Positions 48,026-57,022 of a stretch of 64,000 nt of DNA are shown one piece after another (position 1 is the first letter of the stretch; the number at the start of each line of letters is the position of its first letter). The notes under the pieces are model-generated. The model made no database searches, was not told where the DNA came from, and saw only the letters and a program-made list of their open reading frames with translations. The position numbers were made by a program, and so were the translations under genes. The DNA is from DATBHM01 sp963772375 (lineage in GTDB: Bacteria > Actinomycetota > UBA4738 > JACQTL01): positions 1,488,001 to 1,552,000 of the forward strand of contig CAVYXG010000005.1 of assembly GCA_963772375.1 (NCBI GenBank). Reading direction: 5' to 3'.

Positions 48026-49117
48026 GTGAGCGACCGGGTCTCGCTCGTCGTCACGCCCGAGGCCCGCGCGTACGACCACGGCCCCCAGCACCCCCTGCGC
48101 CCCGACCGCGTGCTGCTGACCTGGGATCTCATCCGGGCGTATGGGCTCGACTCGCGCGCCAACGTGGACGAGGTTGCCGGCCGAATGGCCACCGACGGCG
48201 AGATCGCGCTGGTGCACACGGACGACTTCGTCGACGCGACGAAGCGGGCCGGGCACGGCCAGCGGGGCAACTGGAGCCGGTTCGGCTACGGCCCCGGCGA
48301 CAACCCGATCTTCCGGAACATGCACGAGGCCGCGGCGGCGGTGGCCGGGGCGTCGATCGTGGCGGCGGAACGCGTGGTGCGGGGCGACGCGGAGCACGCG
48401 TTCAACGCCGCCGGCGGCCTGCACCACGCCATGCCCGACCGCGCGAGCGGCTTCTGCGTCTACGACGACCCGGCCATCGCCATCCGGTGGATGCTGGCGA
48501 ACGGGGTCGAACGCGTCGCCTACGTCGACGTCGACGTGCACCACGGCGACGGCCCGCAGGCGATCTTCTACGACGATCCCCGCGTGCTGACGATCTCGAT
48601 CCACGAGTCCGGCCGGTACCTGTTCCCCGGCACGGGATTCGAGAACGAACGCGGCCGCGGCGACGCCGAGGGCACCTCGGTGAACGTTCCGCTCCCCCCG
48701 AACACCGACGACGACGCGTGGCTGGCCGCGTTCCGCGGCACCGTCCCGGCGCGGGTGCGGGAGTTCGGGCCGGACGTGCTGGTCACCCAGCTCGGATGCG
48801 ACACGCACGCCACCGACCCGCTCGCGCACCTGCAGCTCTCCACTCGGGCGTACCGGGAGGCCGCCACGATCCTGCACGAACTGGCCCACGACGCCTCGGA
48901 CGGCCGGTGGGTGGCCACCGGCGGGGGCGGGTACCAGTGGGCTCGGGTCGTCCCGAGGGCGTGGACGATCTACTTCGCCGAGATGGCCGGCGCGACCGAC
49001 CTGCCCGATCGCGTTCCGCAGGCGTGGCACGAGGAGGCTGTGGCCCGGGCCGGCCAGGGGGTTCCCGACACGCTCACCGACACCGGCGCCGAGACGCCGG
49101 AGCACGCGTGGTGGTGA
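48026..49117 (+). CDS. AcuC/histone-deacetylase-family protein
   Basis: A 363-residue arginase/deacetylase-fold enzyme. Visible zinc and catalytic motifs are AAGGLHHAMPDRASGFCVYDD, AYVDVDVHHGDGPQAIF, LTISIHESGRYLFPGTG, LGCDTHATDPLAHLQLS (metal Asp) and the GGGGY loop (YxxW, catalytic Tyr). Bacterial AcuC proteins remove acetyl groups from lysines such as that of acetyl-CoA synthetase. The GTG at 48026 is used. Followed by pyruvate kinase after 4 bp. Confidence 0.87.
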   Translation: MSDRVSLVVTPEARAYDHGPQHPLRPDRVLLTWDLIRAYGLDSRANVDEVAGRMATDGEIALVHTDDFVDATKRAGHGQRGNWSRFGYGPGDNPIFRNMHEAAAAVAGASIVAAERVVRGDAEHAFNAAGGLHHAMPDRASGFCVYDDPAIAIRWMLANGVERVAYVDVDVHHGDGPQAIFYDDPRVLTISIHESGRYLFPGTGFENERGRGDAEGTSVNVPLPPNTDDDAWLAAFRGTVPARVREFGPDVLVTQLGCDTHATDPLAHLQLSTRAYREAATILHELAHDASDGRWVATGGGGYQWARVVPRAWTIYFAEMAGATDLPDRVPQAWHEEAVARAGQGVPDTLTDTGAETPEHAWW

Positions 49118-49121
49118 CCGG

Positions 49122-50582
49122 GTGACCCCACCGCCGCAGGGCGCCGAGGGACTCAGCGCAGCGCGCAGCAAGCTCATGTGCACGCTGGGTCCGGCCACCG
49201 CGGGCGTCGATGCCGTGGTGGCCCTGGCCGAGGCCGGCACGGACATGTTCCGCGTGAACTTTTCCCACGGCTCGCCGGACGACCACCGGCGGGCCGTCGA
49301 GGACGTCCGCGGCGCCGAGGAACGGGTCGGCCGTCCCCTGGCCGTGCTGGCCGACCTCCCCGGGCCGAAGGTGCGGGTGGGGAGGATGCCCAAGGGAAAG
49401 GTGGCGCTGTGGTCGGGGAACGAGTTCGTCCTGCGGCCCGGTTCGGCCGAGGACGAACCCGGCGACGAGCACGGTGCCGCGGTCACGTACGACGGCCTGG
49501 CGAAGGACCTGTCCGACGGCGACCGCATCCTGCTCGCGGACGGCGCGGTGGAGCTGCGCGTGACCGGGGTCGAGGGCGCGATCGTACGAACCACGGTCGT
49601 CCGGTCCGGACGGGTCGGCTCGGGCCAGGGGGTGAACGTTCCCGCCGAGAAGCTCGGGCTGCCCGGCGTGACCGACCGCGACCGCGAGGGGCTGCAGCAC
49701 GCCATCGGGCTCGGCGTCGACGGCGTCCTGCAGTCGTTCGTCCGGAGCGCGGCGGACGTCGAGCAGCTCCGCGGCCTGATGGGCCCCCGCCCATTGCCGA
49801 TCATGGCGAAGATCGAGACCGGTCCCGCGATCGCCGCGTACGACGACATCCTGGCCAAGGCCGAGGGGATCATGGTCGCCCGCGGGGACCTCGGCGTGGA
49901 GCTGCCCATGGAGGAGATTCCGATCCTCCAGAAGCGCCTGATCCGCCGGGCCCGGCGGCGCGGCGTCCCGACCGTCGTCGCCACCCAGATGCTGGAGTCG
50001 ATGCAGCATTCCGAGCAGCCGACGCGGGCCGAGGTGACCGATTGCGCGAACGCCGTGCTGGACGGCGCGGACGCGGTGATGCTGTCCGCGGAGACGGCGG
50101 TGGGGGAGTTCCCCGTCGAGGCCGCCCGCGCGGCCAGCCGCATCGCCGCGTACGCCGAGCAGCGCGGCCGCGCCTATCTCCAGCAGGGTCCAGAGTGCAC
50201 GCACGAGGACGCCGCCGGCGCGATCGCCCACGCCGCCGCCGACGTGGTCGCTCGCCACCCGGACGTGATCGCGATCGCCTGCTACACGAGGAGTGGCGGC
50301 ACACCCCGCCTGCTGGCCCGGGAGCGGCCGTCCGTCCCGATCTTCGTGCTGGTCCCCGACGAACGGGTCCGCCGCCGGCTCTGCGTGATCTGGGGGATCC
50401 AGCCGCTCGCGGCGGAGGTGCCGCAGAACACCGACGAGATGATCCAGCGCATGGACCGCGCGCTCGTCGAGCGCGGGCTCGCCGCGGACGGTCAGGCGGT
50501 GGTGATGGTCGCGCCCGCGCCGCTCGGCAGAGCGCACACCAACCTGCTCAAGATCCACCGCCTCGGAACCCCGTCGGACTGA
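49122..50582 (+). CDS. pyk: Pyruvate kinase
   Basis: Catalyses PEP + ADP to pyruvate + ATP. The 486-residue protein has MFRVNFSHGSPDDHRR, a B domain insert (LADLPGPKVRVG...), the catalytic stretch IMAKIETGPAIAAYDDI (Lys) and IMVARGDLGVELPMEEIPILQKRLIRRARRRGVPTVVATQMLESM, then the allosteric C-domain ending in HRLGTPSD. Start GTG at 49122, 4 bp after the deacetylase stop. The C-terminus converges on the cadherin-like gene after 19 bp. Confidence 0.95.
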   Translation: MTPPPQGAEGLSAARSKLMCTLGPATAGVDAVVALAEAGTDMFRVNFSHGSPDDHRRAVEDVRGAEERVGRPLAVLADLPGPKVRVGRMPKGKVALWSGNEFVLRPGSAEDEPGDEHGAAVTYDGLAKDLSDGDRILLADGAVELRVTGVEGAIVRTTVVRSGRVGSGQGVNVPAEKLGLPGVTDRDREGLQHAIGLGVDGVLQSFVRSAADVEQLRGLMGPRPLPIMAKIETGPAIAAYDDILAKAEGIMVARGDLGVELPMEEIPILQKRLIRRARRRGVPTVVATQMLESMQHSEQPTRAEVTDCANAVLDGADAVMLSAETAVGEFPVEAARAASRIAAYAEQRGRAYLQQGPECTHEDAAGAIAHAAADVVARHPDVIAIACYTRSGGTPRLLARERPSVPIFVLVPDERVRRRLCVIWGIQPLAAEVPQNTDEMIQRMDRALVERGLAADGQAVVMVAPAPLGRAHTNLLKIHRLGTPSD

Positions 50583-50601
50583 CCCGTCCGACGGCAACTG
50601 C

Positions 50602-53037
50602 TCAGCCGACGAAATAGGTCCACGGAGCGTGGCCGGGGACGTTCCCGCCCTTTCCGTTCCACCGGAGCATCACTCGATAGTGCACACCATGCACGACGCC
50701 ATCGGTCAGCGTCACCGCCACGTGGCCCTTGGCGTTCAGGTTCACCCCGCCGGCAAGATAATGAACCCATCGGCGCGAGCTCCGCTGCTGCCAGACGAAC
50801 GTGACGGTGCCGTCTGGCTGCGTGGGGTGGACGTAGCCCACGTACGTGGGATCCCCGTTGCCATTGAGGCCGGTCATGTGGCCGCCGGACACCGCCTTGA
50901 CGCTGACCCTCTGCGGGCCGGACTTGACGCCCTCGAAGCAGTTGTCGACCGTGATCGCGGAATACCACGCGTTCCTCGCGGGCCGGATTCGGATTTCGGC
51001 GACGTGGGTCTTGGGGTCTGGGTGTCGGGACCCGAGCAGCTTGGGCGCCTCGCCGGGGCCCCGGGCGAAGAACTTCACGACAGCGTTCGCCGAGAAAGCC
51101 CGGACATGGGCCTTGACGGTCACGAACTGGCCGAACCGCACGGAGTGATTCGAGATGGCGAACGTCATCTTCGTGGACTTGAGGGGCGTTTGAACCGCAA
51201 CGGTGACCGTGGCAGGTGGGCTCGCCAGGGCGCCATCCCATGCCGTGTACGTGAACGAGTCGGATGCGTTGCACACGCCAGTGTTGGGTGTGTACGTGAA
51301 AGAGCCATCGGAGTTGAGGTCGGCCTTGCCGTGCTTGGGCTTCGTGGCGTTCACCGCGGTGAGCGGGTCCGGACCACTGTCGGGGTCGGCGTCGTTGTTC
51401 AGGACGCCCGGGGCGGCGACAGAGAACTTGTGCCCTCGGGTCGTGGGCGTCGATGAGTAGTCGTTGGGATCAGCCACGGGCGGGGCGTCGTTCTTCACCC
51501 TGATGGTGTCCGTGACCGGCGCGCTGGTCTTCGGCCCGTCATCGGCCTGATATGCGAAGTGATCGTTGCCCACGAACCCGGCGTCGGGGGAGTAGTCGAA
51601 CGACCCGTTGGCGTGCAGGGTCAACGTCCCATGGGACGTGGTGGTCACGAGGTCGGCGGTGAGGGAGTCGCCGTCGGCGTCGGTGTCGTTGGTGAGGACC
51701 CCGTTCGCCGCATTCACCGTGAGGGCGGTGTCCTTCCCCGTGGAATACGACTCAACCCTGGCAACGGGAGCGGCGTCCGTACGGGTCACCGTGATCGTGT
51801 CGGTGACCTGGTTGCTGGTCTTCCGCCCGTCGTCGGCCTGGTACACGAAGTGGTCGCTGCCCACGAACCCGGCGTCGGGGGAGTAGTCGAACGACCCGTT
51901 GGCGTGCAGGGTCAACGTCCCATGGGACGTGGTGGTCACGAGGTCGGCGGTGAGGGAGTCGCCGTCGGCGTCGGTGTCGTTGGTGAGGACCCCGTTCGCC
52001 GCGTTCACCGCGAGGTCGGTGTTCTTCGGGGTCGAATAGGCGCTCTCGGGATTGGCAACTGGAGCGGCGTCCGTGCCGGTCACCGTGATCGTGTCCGTGA
52101 CCTGGTTGCTGGTCTTCAGCCCGTCGTCGGCCTGATATGCGAAGTGATCGTTGCCCACGAACCCGGCGTCGGGGGAGTAGTCGAACGACCCGTTGGCGTG
52201 CAGGGTCAACGTCCCATGGGACGTGGTGGTCACGAGGTCGGCGGTGAGGGAGTCGCCGTCGGCGTCGGTGTCGTTGGCCAGGACCCCGTTCGCCGCGTTC
52301 ACCGCGAGGTTGGTGTTCTTCGGGGTCGAATAGGCGCTCTCGGGATTGGCAACTGGAGCGGCGTCCGTGCCGGTCACCGTGATCGTGTCCGTGACCTGGT
52401 TGCTGGTCTTCAGCCCGTCGTCGGCCTGATATGCGAAGTGATCGTTGCCCACGAACCCGGTGTCGGGGGAGTAGTCGAACGACCCGTTGGCGTGCAGGGT
52501 CAACGTCCCATGGGACGTGGTGGTCACGAGGTCGGCGGTGAGGGAGTCGCCGTCGGCGTCGGTGTCGTTGGCCAGGACCCCGTTGGCCGCGTTCACCGCG
52601 AGGTCGGTGTTCTTCGGCGTCGAATAGGCGCTCTCGGGATTGGCAACGGGCGCGGCGTCCGAGACCGTCAGACTGACCGTGGCGGGGTTGCTCGAGACCG
52701 GCCCGTTCACCGGATCGACGTCCTCGATGTGGTACGTGAACGAGTCGGGTCCCACGTAGCCGGCCTGTGGCGCGTAGCTCACGGACCCGTCCGGGCCGAG
52801 GGTGAGCGTGCCGCGGGCCACGTCCTGATCCAGGACCACCTGGGGATTGCCGAACGTGTCGGTGTCGTTAGCCAGCACGCCGGGGGCCGCATCGGCGAGC
52901 GGCTGGTCGTGGGCGGTCGAGTAGCTGTCGTCGACCGCAGCGATGGTCCCGTCCGCCCTCGCTCCCGTCGCGACACCGAGTGTCACGACGGCCACCAAGA
53001 ACGCGACGATCGCCGAGGGAAGGGGCAGCGGACGCAT
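50602..53037 (-). CDS. Secreted cadherin-like tandem-repeat protein
   Basis: An 811-residue protein with a signal peptide (LPLPSAIVAFLVAVVTLGVATGARA). Then one divergent cadherin-like/Ig domain (AVDDSYSTAHDQPLADAAPGVLANDTD...), four near-identical 98-residue repeats (127-224, 225-322, 323-420, 421-518; each has VLANDTDADGDSLTADLV and NGSFDYSPDxGFVGxDHFxYQADDG), a further repeat-like domain (PGVLNNDADPDSGPDPLTAV...), and a C-terminal Ig-like region (about 590-811). Asp-rich DxDxDG loops suggest Ca2+ binding. There is no sortase motif or anchor. Adhesion or biofilm roles are inference. It starts 5 bp after the Pro-rich membrane protein. Confidence 0.85.
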   Translation of the reverse strand: MRPLPLPSAIVAFLVAVVTLGVATGARADGTIAAVDDSYSTAHDQPLADAAPGVLANDTDTFGNPQVVLDQDVARGTLTLGPDGSVSYAPQAGYVGPDSFTYHIEDVDPVNGPVSSNPATVSLTVSDAAPVANPESAYSTPKNTDLAVNAANGVLANDTDADGDSLTADLVTTTSHGTLTLHANGSFDYSPDTGFVGNDHFAYQADDGLKTSNQVTDTITVTGTDAAPVANPESAYSTPKNTNLAVNAANGVLANDTDADGDSLTADLVTTTSHGTLTLHANGSFDYSPDAGFVGNDHFAYQADDGLKTSNQVTDTITVTGTDAAPVANPESAYSTPKNTDLAVNAANGVLTNDTDADGDSLTADLVTTTSHGTLTLHANGSFDYSPDAGFVGSDHFVYQADDGRKTSNQVTDTITVTRTDAAPVARVESYSTGKDTALTVNAANGVLTNDTDADGDSLTADLVTTTSHGTLTLHANGSFDYSPDAGFVGNDHFAYQADDGPKTSAPVTDTIRVKNDAPPVADPNDYSSTPTTRGHKFSVAAPGVLNNDADPDSGPDPLTAVNATKPKHGKADLNSDGSFTYTPNTGVCNASDSFTYTAWDGALASPPATVTVAVQTPLKSTKMTFAISNHSVRFGQFVTVKAHVRAFSANAVVKFFARGPGEAPKLLGSRHPDPKTHVAEIRIRPARNAWYSAITVDNCFEGVKSGPQRVSVKAVSGGHMTGLNGNGDPTYVGYVHPTQPDGTVTFVWQQRSSRRWVHYLAGGVNLNAKGHVAVTLTDGVVHGVHYRVMLRWNGKGGNVPGHAPWTYFVG
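51484..52659 (-). repeat. Four tandem 294-bp repeats in the cadherin-like gene
   Basis: Units cover 52366-52659, 52072-52365, 51778-52071 and 51484-51777, matching the four 98-residue protein repeats. A recurring marker, CACCGTGATCGTGT, sits at 52375, 52081 and 51787, exactly 294 bp apart. The units are nearly identical at the DNA level, including silent positions, while the outermost copy diverges; recent amplification or gene conversion fits. Confidence 0.9.
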
Positions 53038-53041
53038 GGGC

Positions 53042-54028
53042 CTATCCGGCGGCGGCCAGCATCGCGAGCACGTGTCGAACCAGGCCGAGCACGCCCAGCG
53101 AGATCGACGGGGATGGCGCCGGGGCCGAGGTGCTGATGCTGGGTTTCGGCGGCGGGGTGGATGTCTTGACCGAAGGCGAGGGGGCCGGCTTGTGAGTCGA
53201 AACGCTCGGGTGCGGCGCCGGCGGCGACGGGTGAGGTGACGGCGGTGCCGGATGCGAAGTCGGGTGCGGCGAAGGAGCAGGCGGCGAAGGAGCGGGCGGC
53301 GGCGGTGCCACGGTCGGCGCGTGGGTGGTGCCGCCGGTCGGCCGCCCCGTGCCGTGCGTCGGGTGCGCCGTCGGCTTCGGGTGCCGTGTGCGCGAGTGGT
53401 GCGTGGGCTGCGGGGACGCGTGATGTGACCGCGAGGGTCGCACGCTGGGGGGGACCACCTGGGGGTGGGATGAGGCCGACGGGATGGGGCCGGTTCCGGC
53501 GTGCGGCGACGGCAACGGTGCCCGGGTCGCGACGGGATCGGTCGCATTGGCGTGGTGGGTCGACGCGTACACGACGACGAGCAGCAGCAGCACCGCTGCT
53601 CCGGTGAGGATCTTGAAGATGGTGTTCTCCGAGGCCAACAGTCGGATCTTGAGCGGCTCGTGATACCTGGTGCGCCGGCGTCGATCCGCTGACTTGCGGG
53701 GCGGAATCCCTCCCAGTGGCGCCGGCGGCACGGGGGGTACGGCGGGGCGCGCGAGTTTCCGGTCCGCGACCGCCTGGGTGAGCGCGGCTGCATCGGCCGC
53801 CGCATCGCTCGGGAGGGGCGCCACGATCCGGGGACCCCCCACGAGGTCGACCACCAGCTCGGTTTGCTTCCAGGAGCCCACCTGGCGCGCCCTCACCGAG
53901 ACCAGCTCGATCTGCTCGAGGGTGAGCCGGCGCCCATCGACCACGATGTGGTCGTCGAACACCTTCACGGCGGCCTTCGGGATATCGTCCGGCTCCGGGA
54001 GCCGGTGAAAGAACCCGATTCTGCTCAC
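53042..54028 (-). CDS. Membrane protein with long Pro/Ser/His/Thr-rich stalk
   Basis: A 328-residue protein. Residues 1-110 look like a small cytosolic beta domain (KAAVKVFDDHIVVDGRRLTLEQIELVSVRARQVGSW), then a basic linker, one transmembrane helix (~138-156, FKILTGAAVLLLLVVVYAS), and an extracytoplasmic tail of nearly 150 residues of Pro/Ser/His/Thr repeats before a short hydrophobic C-terminus (LGLVRHVLAMLAAAG). The stalk resembles wall-spanning segments of actinobacterial surface proteins. GTG at 54028 with GGAGG upstream. Probable partner or anchor of the cadherin-like protein encoded 5 bp downstream. Confidence 0.7.
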   Translation of the reverse strand: MSRIGFFHRLPEPDDIPKAAVKVFDDHIVVDGRRLTLEQIELVSVRARQVGSWKQTELVVDLVGGPRIVAPLPSDAAADAAALTQAVADRKLARPAVPPVPPAPLGGIPPRKSADRRRRTRYHEPLKIRLLASENTIFKILTGAAVLLLLVVVYASTHHANATDPVATRAPLPSPHAGTGPIPSASSHPQVVPPSVRPSRSHHASPQPTHHSRTRHPKPTAHPTHGTGRPTGGTTHAPTVAPPPPAPSPPAPSPHPTSHPAPPSPHPSPPAPHPSVSTHKPAPSPSVKTSTPPPKPSISTSAPAPSPSISLGVLGLVRHVLAMLAAAG

Positions 54029-54134
54029 CGCTTGGTTTCCTCCCCCTCGGTAGCCCGGAAGGGCCGCTTGGCGCTTGTCCCAAACCTTACCGTGGCGGGG
54101 CCCCGTTTGGGTAGGTCCTCCTTCCCCGGAGGGC

Positions 54135-54944
54135 CTAGGCTGGACGGCCCCTCACCCCTCGATCCCGGGCGGGCGTCCCGAACCGGCTCGTGGCCAGGGT
54201 CATCCCCCACCGGTACAACGGAGGCGCCAGGACACGGACCGCCTGGAACGGGGCCGGCCACCGCGGGATCGAACGCTCGGGAGCGATGCCCCGCTCGATC
54301 ACCGTGACGATCCCGGCCGCGACGCGCTCGGGCCCCATGACGAGCGGTCCGGGGACCTCGTGATTCGGGAACCCCTCGGTCGAGACGAACCCCGGGTTCA
54401 CGGCGGTGACCAGCACGCCGAACGGCGCCAGCTCGTAGTACAGGGACTCGCTGAACGCCACGACGGCATGCTTCGTGGCCGAGTAGACGGCCACGCTCGG
54501 CGTCGCGTACCGGCCGGCCAGCGAGGCGACGTTGACGATGTGCCCGCTCCCGGCGTCGAGGAACGCTGGCAGGAAGGCCTTCGTCGCGTGGACGACCGCG
54601 CGGAAGTTCACGTCGATGGTGCGGTCGATGCGGTCGAGGTCCACCTCGGCGAACGGCCCGCCGCCGGGGACGCCGGCATTGTTCACCAGCGCGTCGACGC
54701 GGCCGTGCGCCTTCAGCGTCTCGTCCCGGAGCCGGGCGAGATCCCGGTCGTCGGTGACGTCGGCGACGACCGGGAGCGCCCGGCCGCCGAGCTCGCTGAT
54801 GCGTTTGGCAAGCGACGTCAGGCGGTCCTCGCGGCGGGCGGCGACCACGACGGCGGCCCCCTTGGACGCGAGGCCGAGCGCGGTCGACCTCCCGATGCCG
54901 GACGAGGCGCCGGTGACGACGACGACGGAGTCCTTGAGTTCCAT
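54135..54944 (-). CDS. Short-chain dehydrogenase/reductase
   Basis: A 269-residue classical SDR with TGASSGIG (residues 11-18), NNAG, catalytic Ser in NVASLAG and YSATK (YxxxK), followed by a C-terminal extension (PAPFQAVRVLAPPLYRWGMTLATSRFG) that suggests membrane association. Substrate unknown. Divergent from the phosphatase-family gene at 55002. Confidence 0.88.
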   Translation of the reverse strand: MELKDSVVVVTGASSGIGRSTALGLASKGAAVVVAARREDRLTSLAKRISELGGRALPVVADVTDDRDLARLRDETLKAHGRVDALVNNAGVPGGGPFAEVDLDRIDRTIDVNFRAVVHATKAFLPAFLDAGSGHIVNVASLAGRYATPSVAVYSATKHAVVAFSESLYYELAPFGVLVTAVNPGFVSTEGFPNHEVPGPLVMGPERVAAGIVTVIERGIAPERSIPRWPAPFQAVRVLAPPLYRWGMTLATSRFGTPARDRGVRGRPA

Positions 54945-55001
54945 GCGTTCGGTCTCCTCGAGGCGGGGGCGCCCCCGGCCATCCCTAGAATGGCTGGCCG
55001 C

Positions 55002-55841
55002 ATGGCTATCGAATCACAGGAACGCCACCGCGGGTTCGACCGCCGGTGGACCCCGGGGCGGTTCGCCGAGGAGGAGCTCCTCGACGCGTGCCTCCGCGGC
55101 GGGATGGCAGGGGTCGTCACCCATCCCATGGACAACGTCCTATGGAAGGTCGGGCTGCTGTGCGACGGCGACCCGGACTCGCAGTTCGGGCTGTCCGGCG
55201 TCGACGTCATGAGCGAGAAAGGGGTCCTTGCGCTGATCGGCGGGGCCAGCGGGTTCGACCCCGATCCGTACGTGCGGTGGGGGCCGGTCCGGGTGCAGCC
55301 GGAGCCGATCCTGGCCGAGTGCCGCCGGATGGGCGACCGGCTGGCCCAGGCGGTCGCGCGGAGCGAGCGGGTGCTCCTCGCGACCGGGCACCCGACCGGG
55401 CTGATCCAGCTGTACGCCGAGATCGGTCGGGTGCTGGCGGGGCTGGGCTGCGAGATCCTGCGGCCGGCGGACGGCGTTCGCTGGGAGGAGCCCTCGAAGC
55501 GCCAGCGCCACCACGAGATCCGCTACGTGAACGGCGTCGCGGTGCTGACCGACCGCGCGTCCGCGCGGCACACCCACAGCCCGCGGGCGATGCAGACCAT
55601 GCTGAAGGAGGCCACCCCGGATCTGGTCGTGGCCGACCACGGGTTCGCCGGCGCCGCGATCGAGGCGGGCGTCGACACGGTGAGCGTGGCCGATGTGAAC
55701 GACCCCGCACTCATCGTGGCCAAGGCCCAGGGCCGAACCGACGTCGTGGTGGTGATGGACGACAACGTGAGCCCCGAGGCCTACTGGCCCTGCTTCCAGG
55801 CCGTCTGCGAACGCCTCCCCTTCGACCGCGACCCGGAATAG
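55002..55841 (+). CDS. Actinobacterial phosphatase-family (PF15698-like) protein
   Basis: A 279-residue protein matching the actinobacterial family annotated as phosphatase: GLSGVDVMSEKGVLALIGGASG, VLLATGHPTGLIQLYAEIGRVLAGLGCEIL, then HTHSPRAMQTMLKEATPDLVVADHGFAGAAIEAGVDTVSVADVNDPALIVAKAQG and VVVMDDNVSPEAYWP. The family is defined by sequence only; no substrate is known to me. ATG at 55002 follows TAGAAT (54986-54991) by 10 bases, so the mRNA is nearly leaderless. Confidence 0.72.
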   Translation: MAIESQERHRGFDRRWTPGRFAEEELLDACLRGGMAGVVTHPMDNVLWKVGLLCDGDPDSQFGLSGVDVMSEKGVLALIGGASGFDPDPYVRWGPVRVQPEPILAECRRMGDRLAQAVARSERVLLATGHPTGLIQLYAEIGRVLAGLGCEILRPADGVRWEEPSKRQRHHEIRYVNGVAVLTDRASARHTHSPRAMQTMLKEATPDLVVADHGFAGAAIEAGVDTVSVADVNDPALIVAKAQGRTDVVVVMDDNVSPEAYWPCFQAVCERLPFDRDPE

Positions 55842-55885
55842 GTCGTTCGGCTCACGGCCGTCGAGTCCTGACGCTACCGTTCGCC

Positions 55886-56668
55886 TCAGGTGATGGAGCC
55901 GAGCGACTGGCCCCCGTCCACCACCAGCACGGATCCGGTCACGAACGACGCCGCGTCAGAGCACAGGAACAGCGCGGCGGCGGCGATCTCCTCCGGCCGC
56001 CCGAACCGCCCGAGGGGGGTCCCGCGTGTGATCTCCTCCTCGAACCCCGGGATGATCCGGCGCGGGGCCATGCTCATCGGCGTGTCGATCCAGCCCGGCG
56101 CGACGGCGTTCACCCGCACGCCGGACGCCCCCCATTCCCGGGCGGTCGTCTTGGTGAGCTGGATCATCGCGGCCTTCGCCGATCCGTAGTACGACACCCC
56201 CGGCGTCGCCGACAGCCCGGCGATGCTCGCCACGTTGAGGACGCAGCGCCCCGGCCTCGAGGAGTTCATGAACACCCGCGCCGCCGCGTGCATCGCGTAC
56301 ACCGCCGAGAAGTAGTTCAGCCGGAAGTACTTCTCGAACCCCTCGATCCTGGTGCTCTCGAACGACGACATGAACGGCGCCGCACCGGCGTTGTTCACCA
56401 GGATGTCGAGTGCTCCCAGCCCGGAGACGGTCGACTCCACCAGCGACTCGATCGCAGGGCGATCCGAGACGTCGGTGGGCACGACGAGGGCCTTGCGGCC
56501 GAAGGCGGCCACCTCGGAAGCGAGGGCCCGAAGTTGCTCCTCGCCCCGGGCGGCGAGGGCCACGTCCGCCCCCGCCTCGGCGAAGAGCAACGCGATCGAA
56601 CGCCCGATCCCCTTGCTCGCCCCCGTGATCAGGGCGACCCGGCCTTCCAGCGAGAACGGCAGCGTCAT
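55886..56668 (-). CDS. Short-chain dehydrogenase/reductase (FabG-like)
   Basis: A 260-residue SDR with TGASKGIG, VNNAGAA, NVASIAG and YYGSAKAAMIQLTKTTAREWG (YxxxK with flanks), the C-terminal GRFGRPEEIAAAALFLCSDAASFVTGSVLVVDGGQS matching 3-oxoacyl-ACP/CoA-type reductases. Converges on the phosphatase-family gene with 44 bp between. Substrate not fixed by sequence. Confidence 0.9.
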   Translation of the reverse strand: MTLPFSLEGRVALITGASKGIGRSIALLFAEAGADVALAARGEEQLRALASEVAAFGRKALVVPTDVSDRPAIESLVESTVSGLGALDILVNNAGAAPFMSSFESTRIEGFEKYFRLNYFSAVYAMHAAARVFMNSSRPGRCVLNVASIAGLSATPGVSYYGSAKAAMIQLTKTTAREWGASGVRVNAVAPGWIDTPMSMAPRRIIPGFEEEITRGTPLGRFGRPEEIAAAALFLCSDAASFVTGSVLVVDGGQSLGSIT

Positions 56669-57022
56669 CGGCCTTCACTCCTTCGAGGGTTGGACGAGCG
56701 GCCATGGAACCACAGGTCGGGTCCCACCCGCCCTCCGCGCCTGAGTAAGATTCCGCCTGACAGCAGCCCGGGAGGGCGTGTCGCGACCACGAAGCAGCCG
56801 CTCCGGCGACGGGGCGACCGACACCGAGACCGTTGTCCGAGGAACGAGACGAGCGAGGAGTGAGCACGAACCGGCAGGCGGAGGCGGGCGACCGCCGGGG
56901 CGCGGGAGCGTTCCGGCGACGTGCGAGCGCCCGGCCGCACGCTCCGGCGAACGACAGCGGCTGAACGGCGGCAGGTCACCGGTTCTCGCGGAAGCGACAC
57001 GCTCCGAGTAGCCATCGGAGGC
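56669..57022. other. 354-bp gap with no gene recognised
   Basis: Between the SDR and the Clp1-like gene. No ORF here has a credible start, ribosome site or family match; GC-rich frames of about 77 codons on either strand look like chance. Direct repeats such as GGCGACC and CGGCGA recur but without regular spacing. The right end holds the GGAGG (57017-57021) used by the next gene. Confidence 0.6.

Noticed and set aside
51484..52659. 294-bp repeats as a CRISPR or satellite array
   Set aside because: Units are long, contiguous without spacers, and in frame with a protein repeat.
56778..57011. A 77-codon frame before the Clp1-like gene
   Set aside because: Arg/Gly/Ser-rich with no ribosome site; looks like chance in GC-rich DNA.
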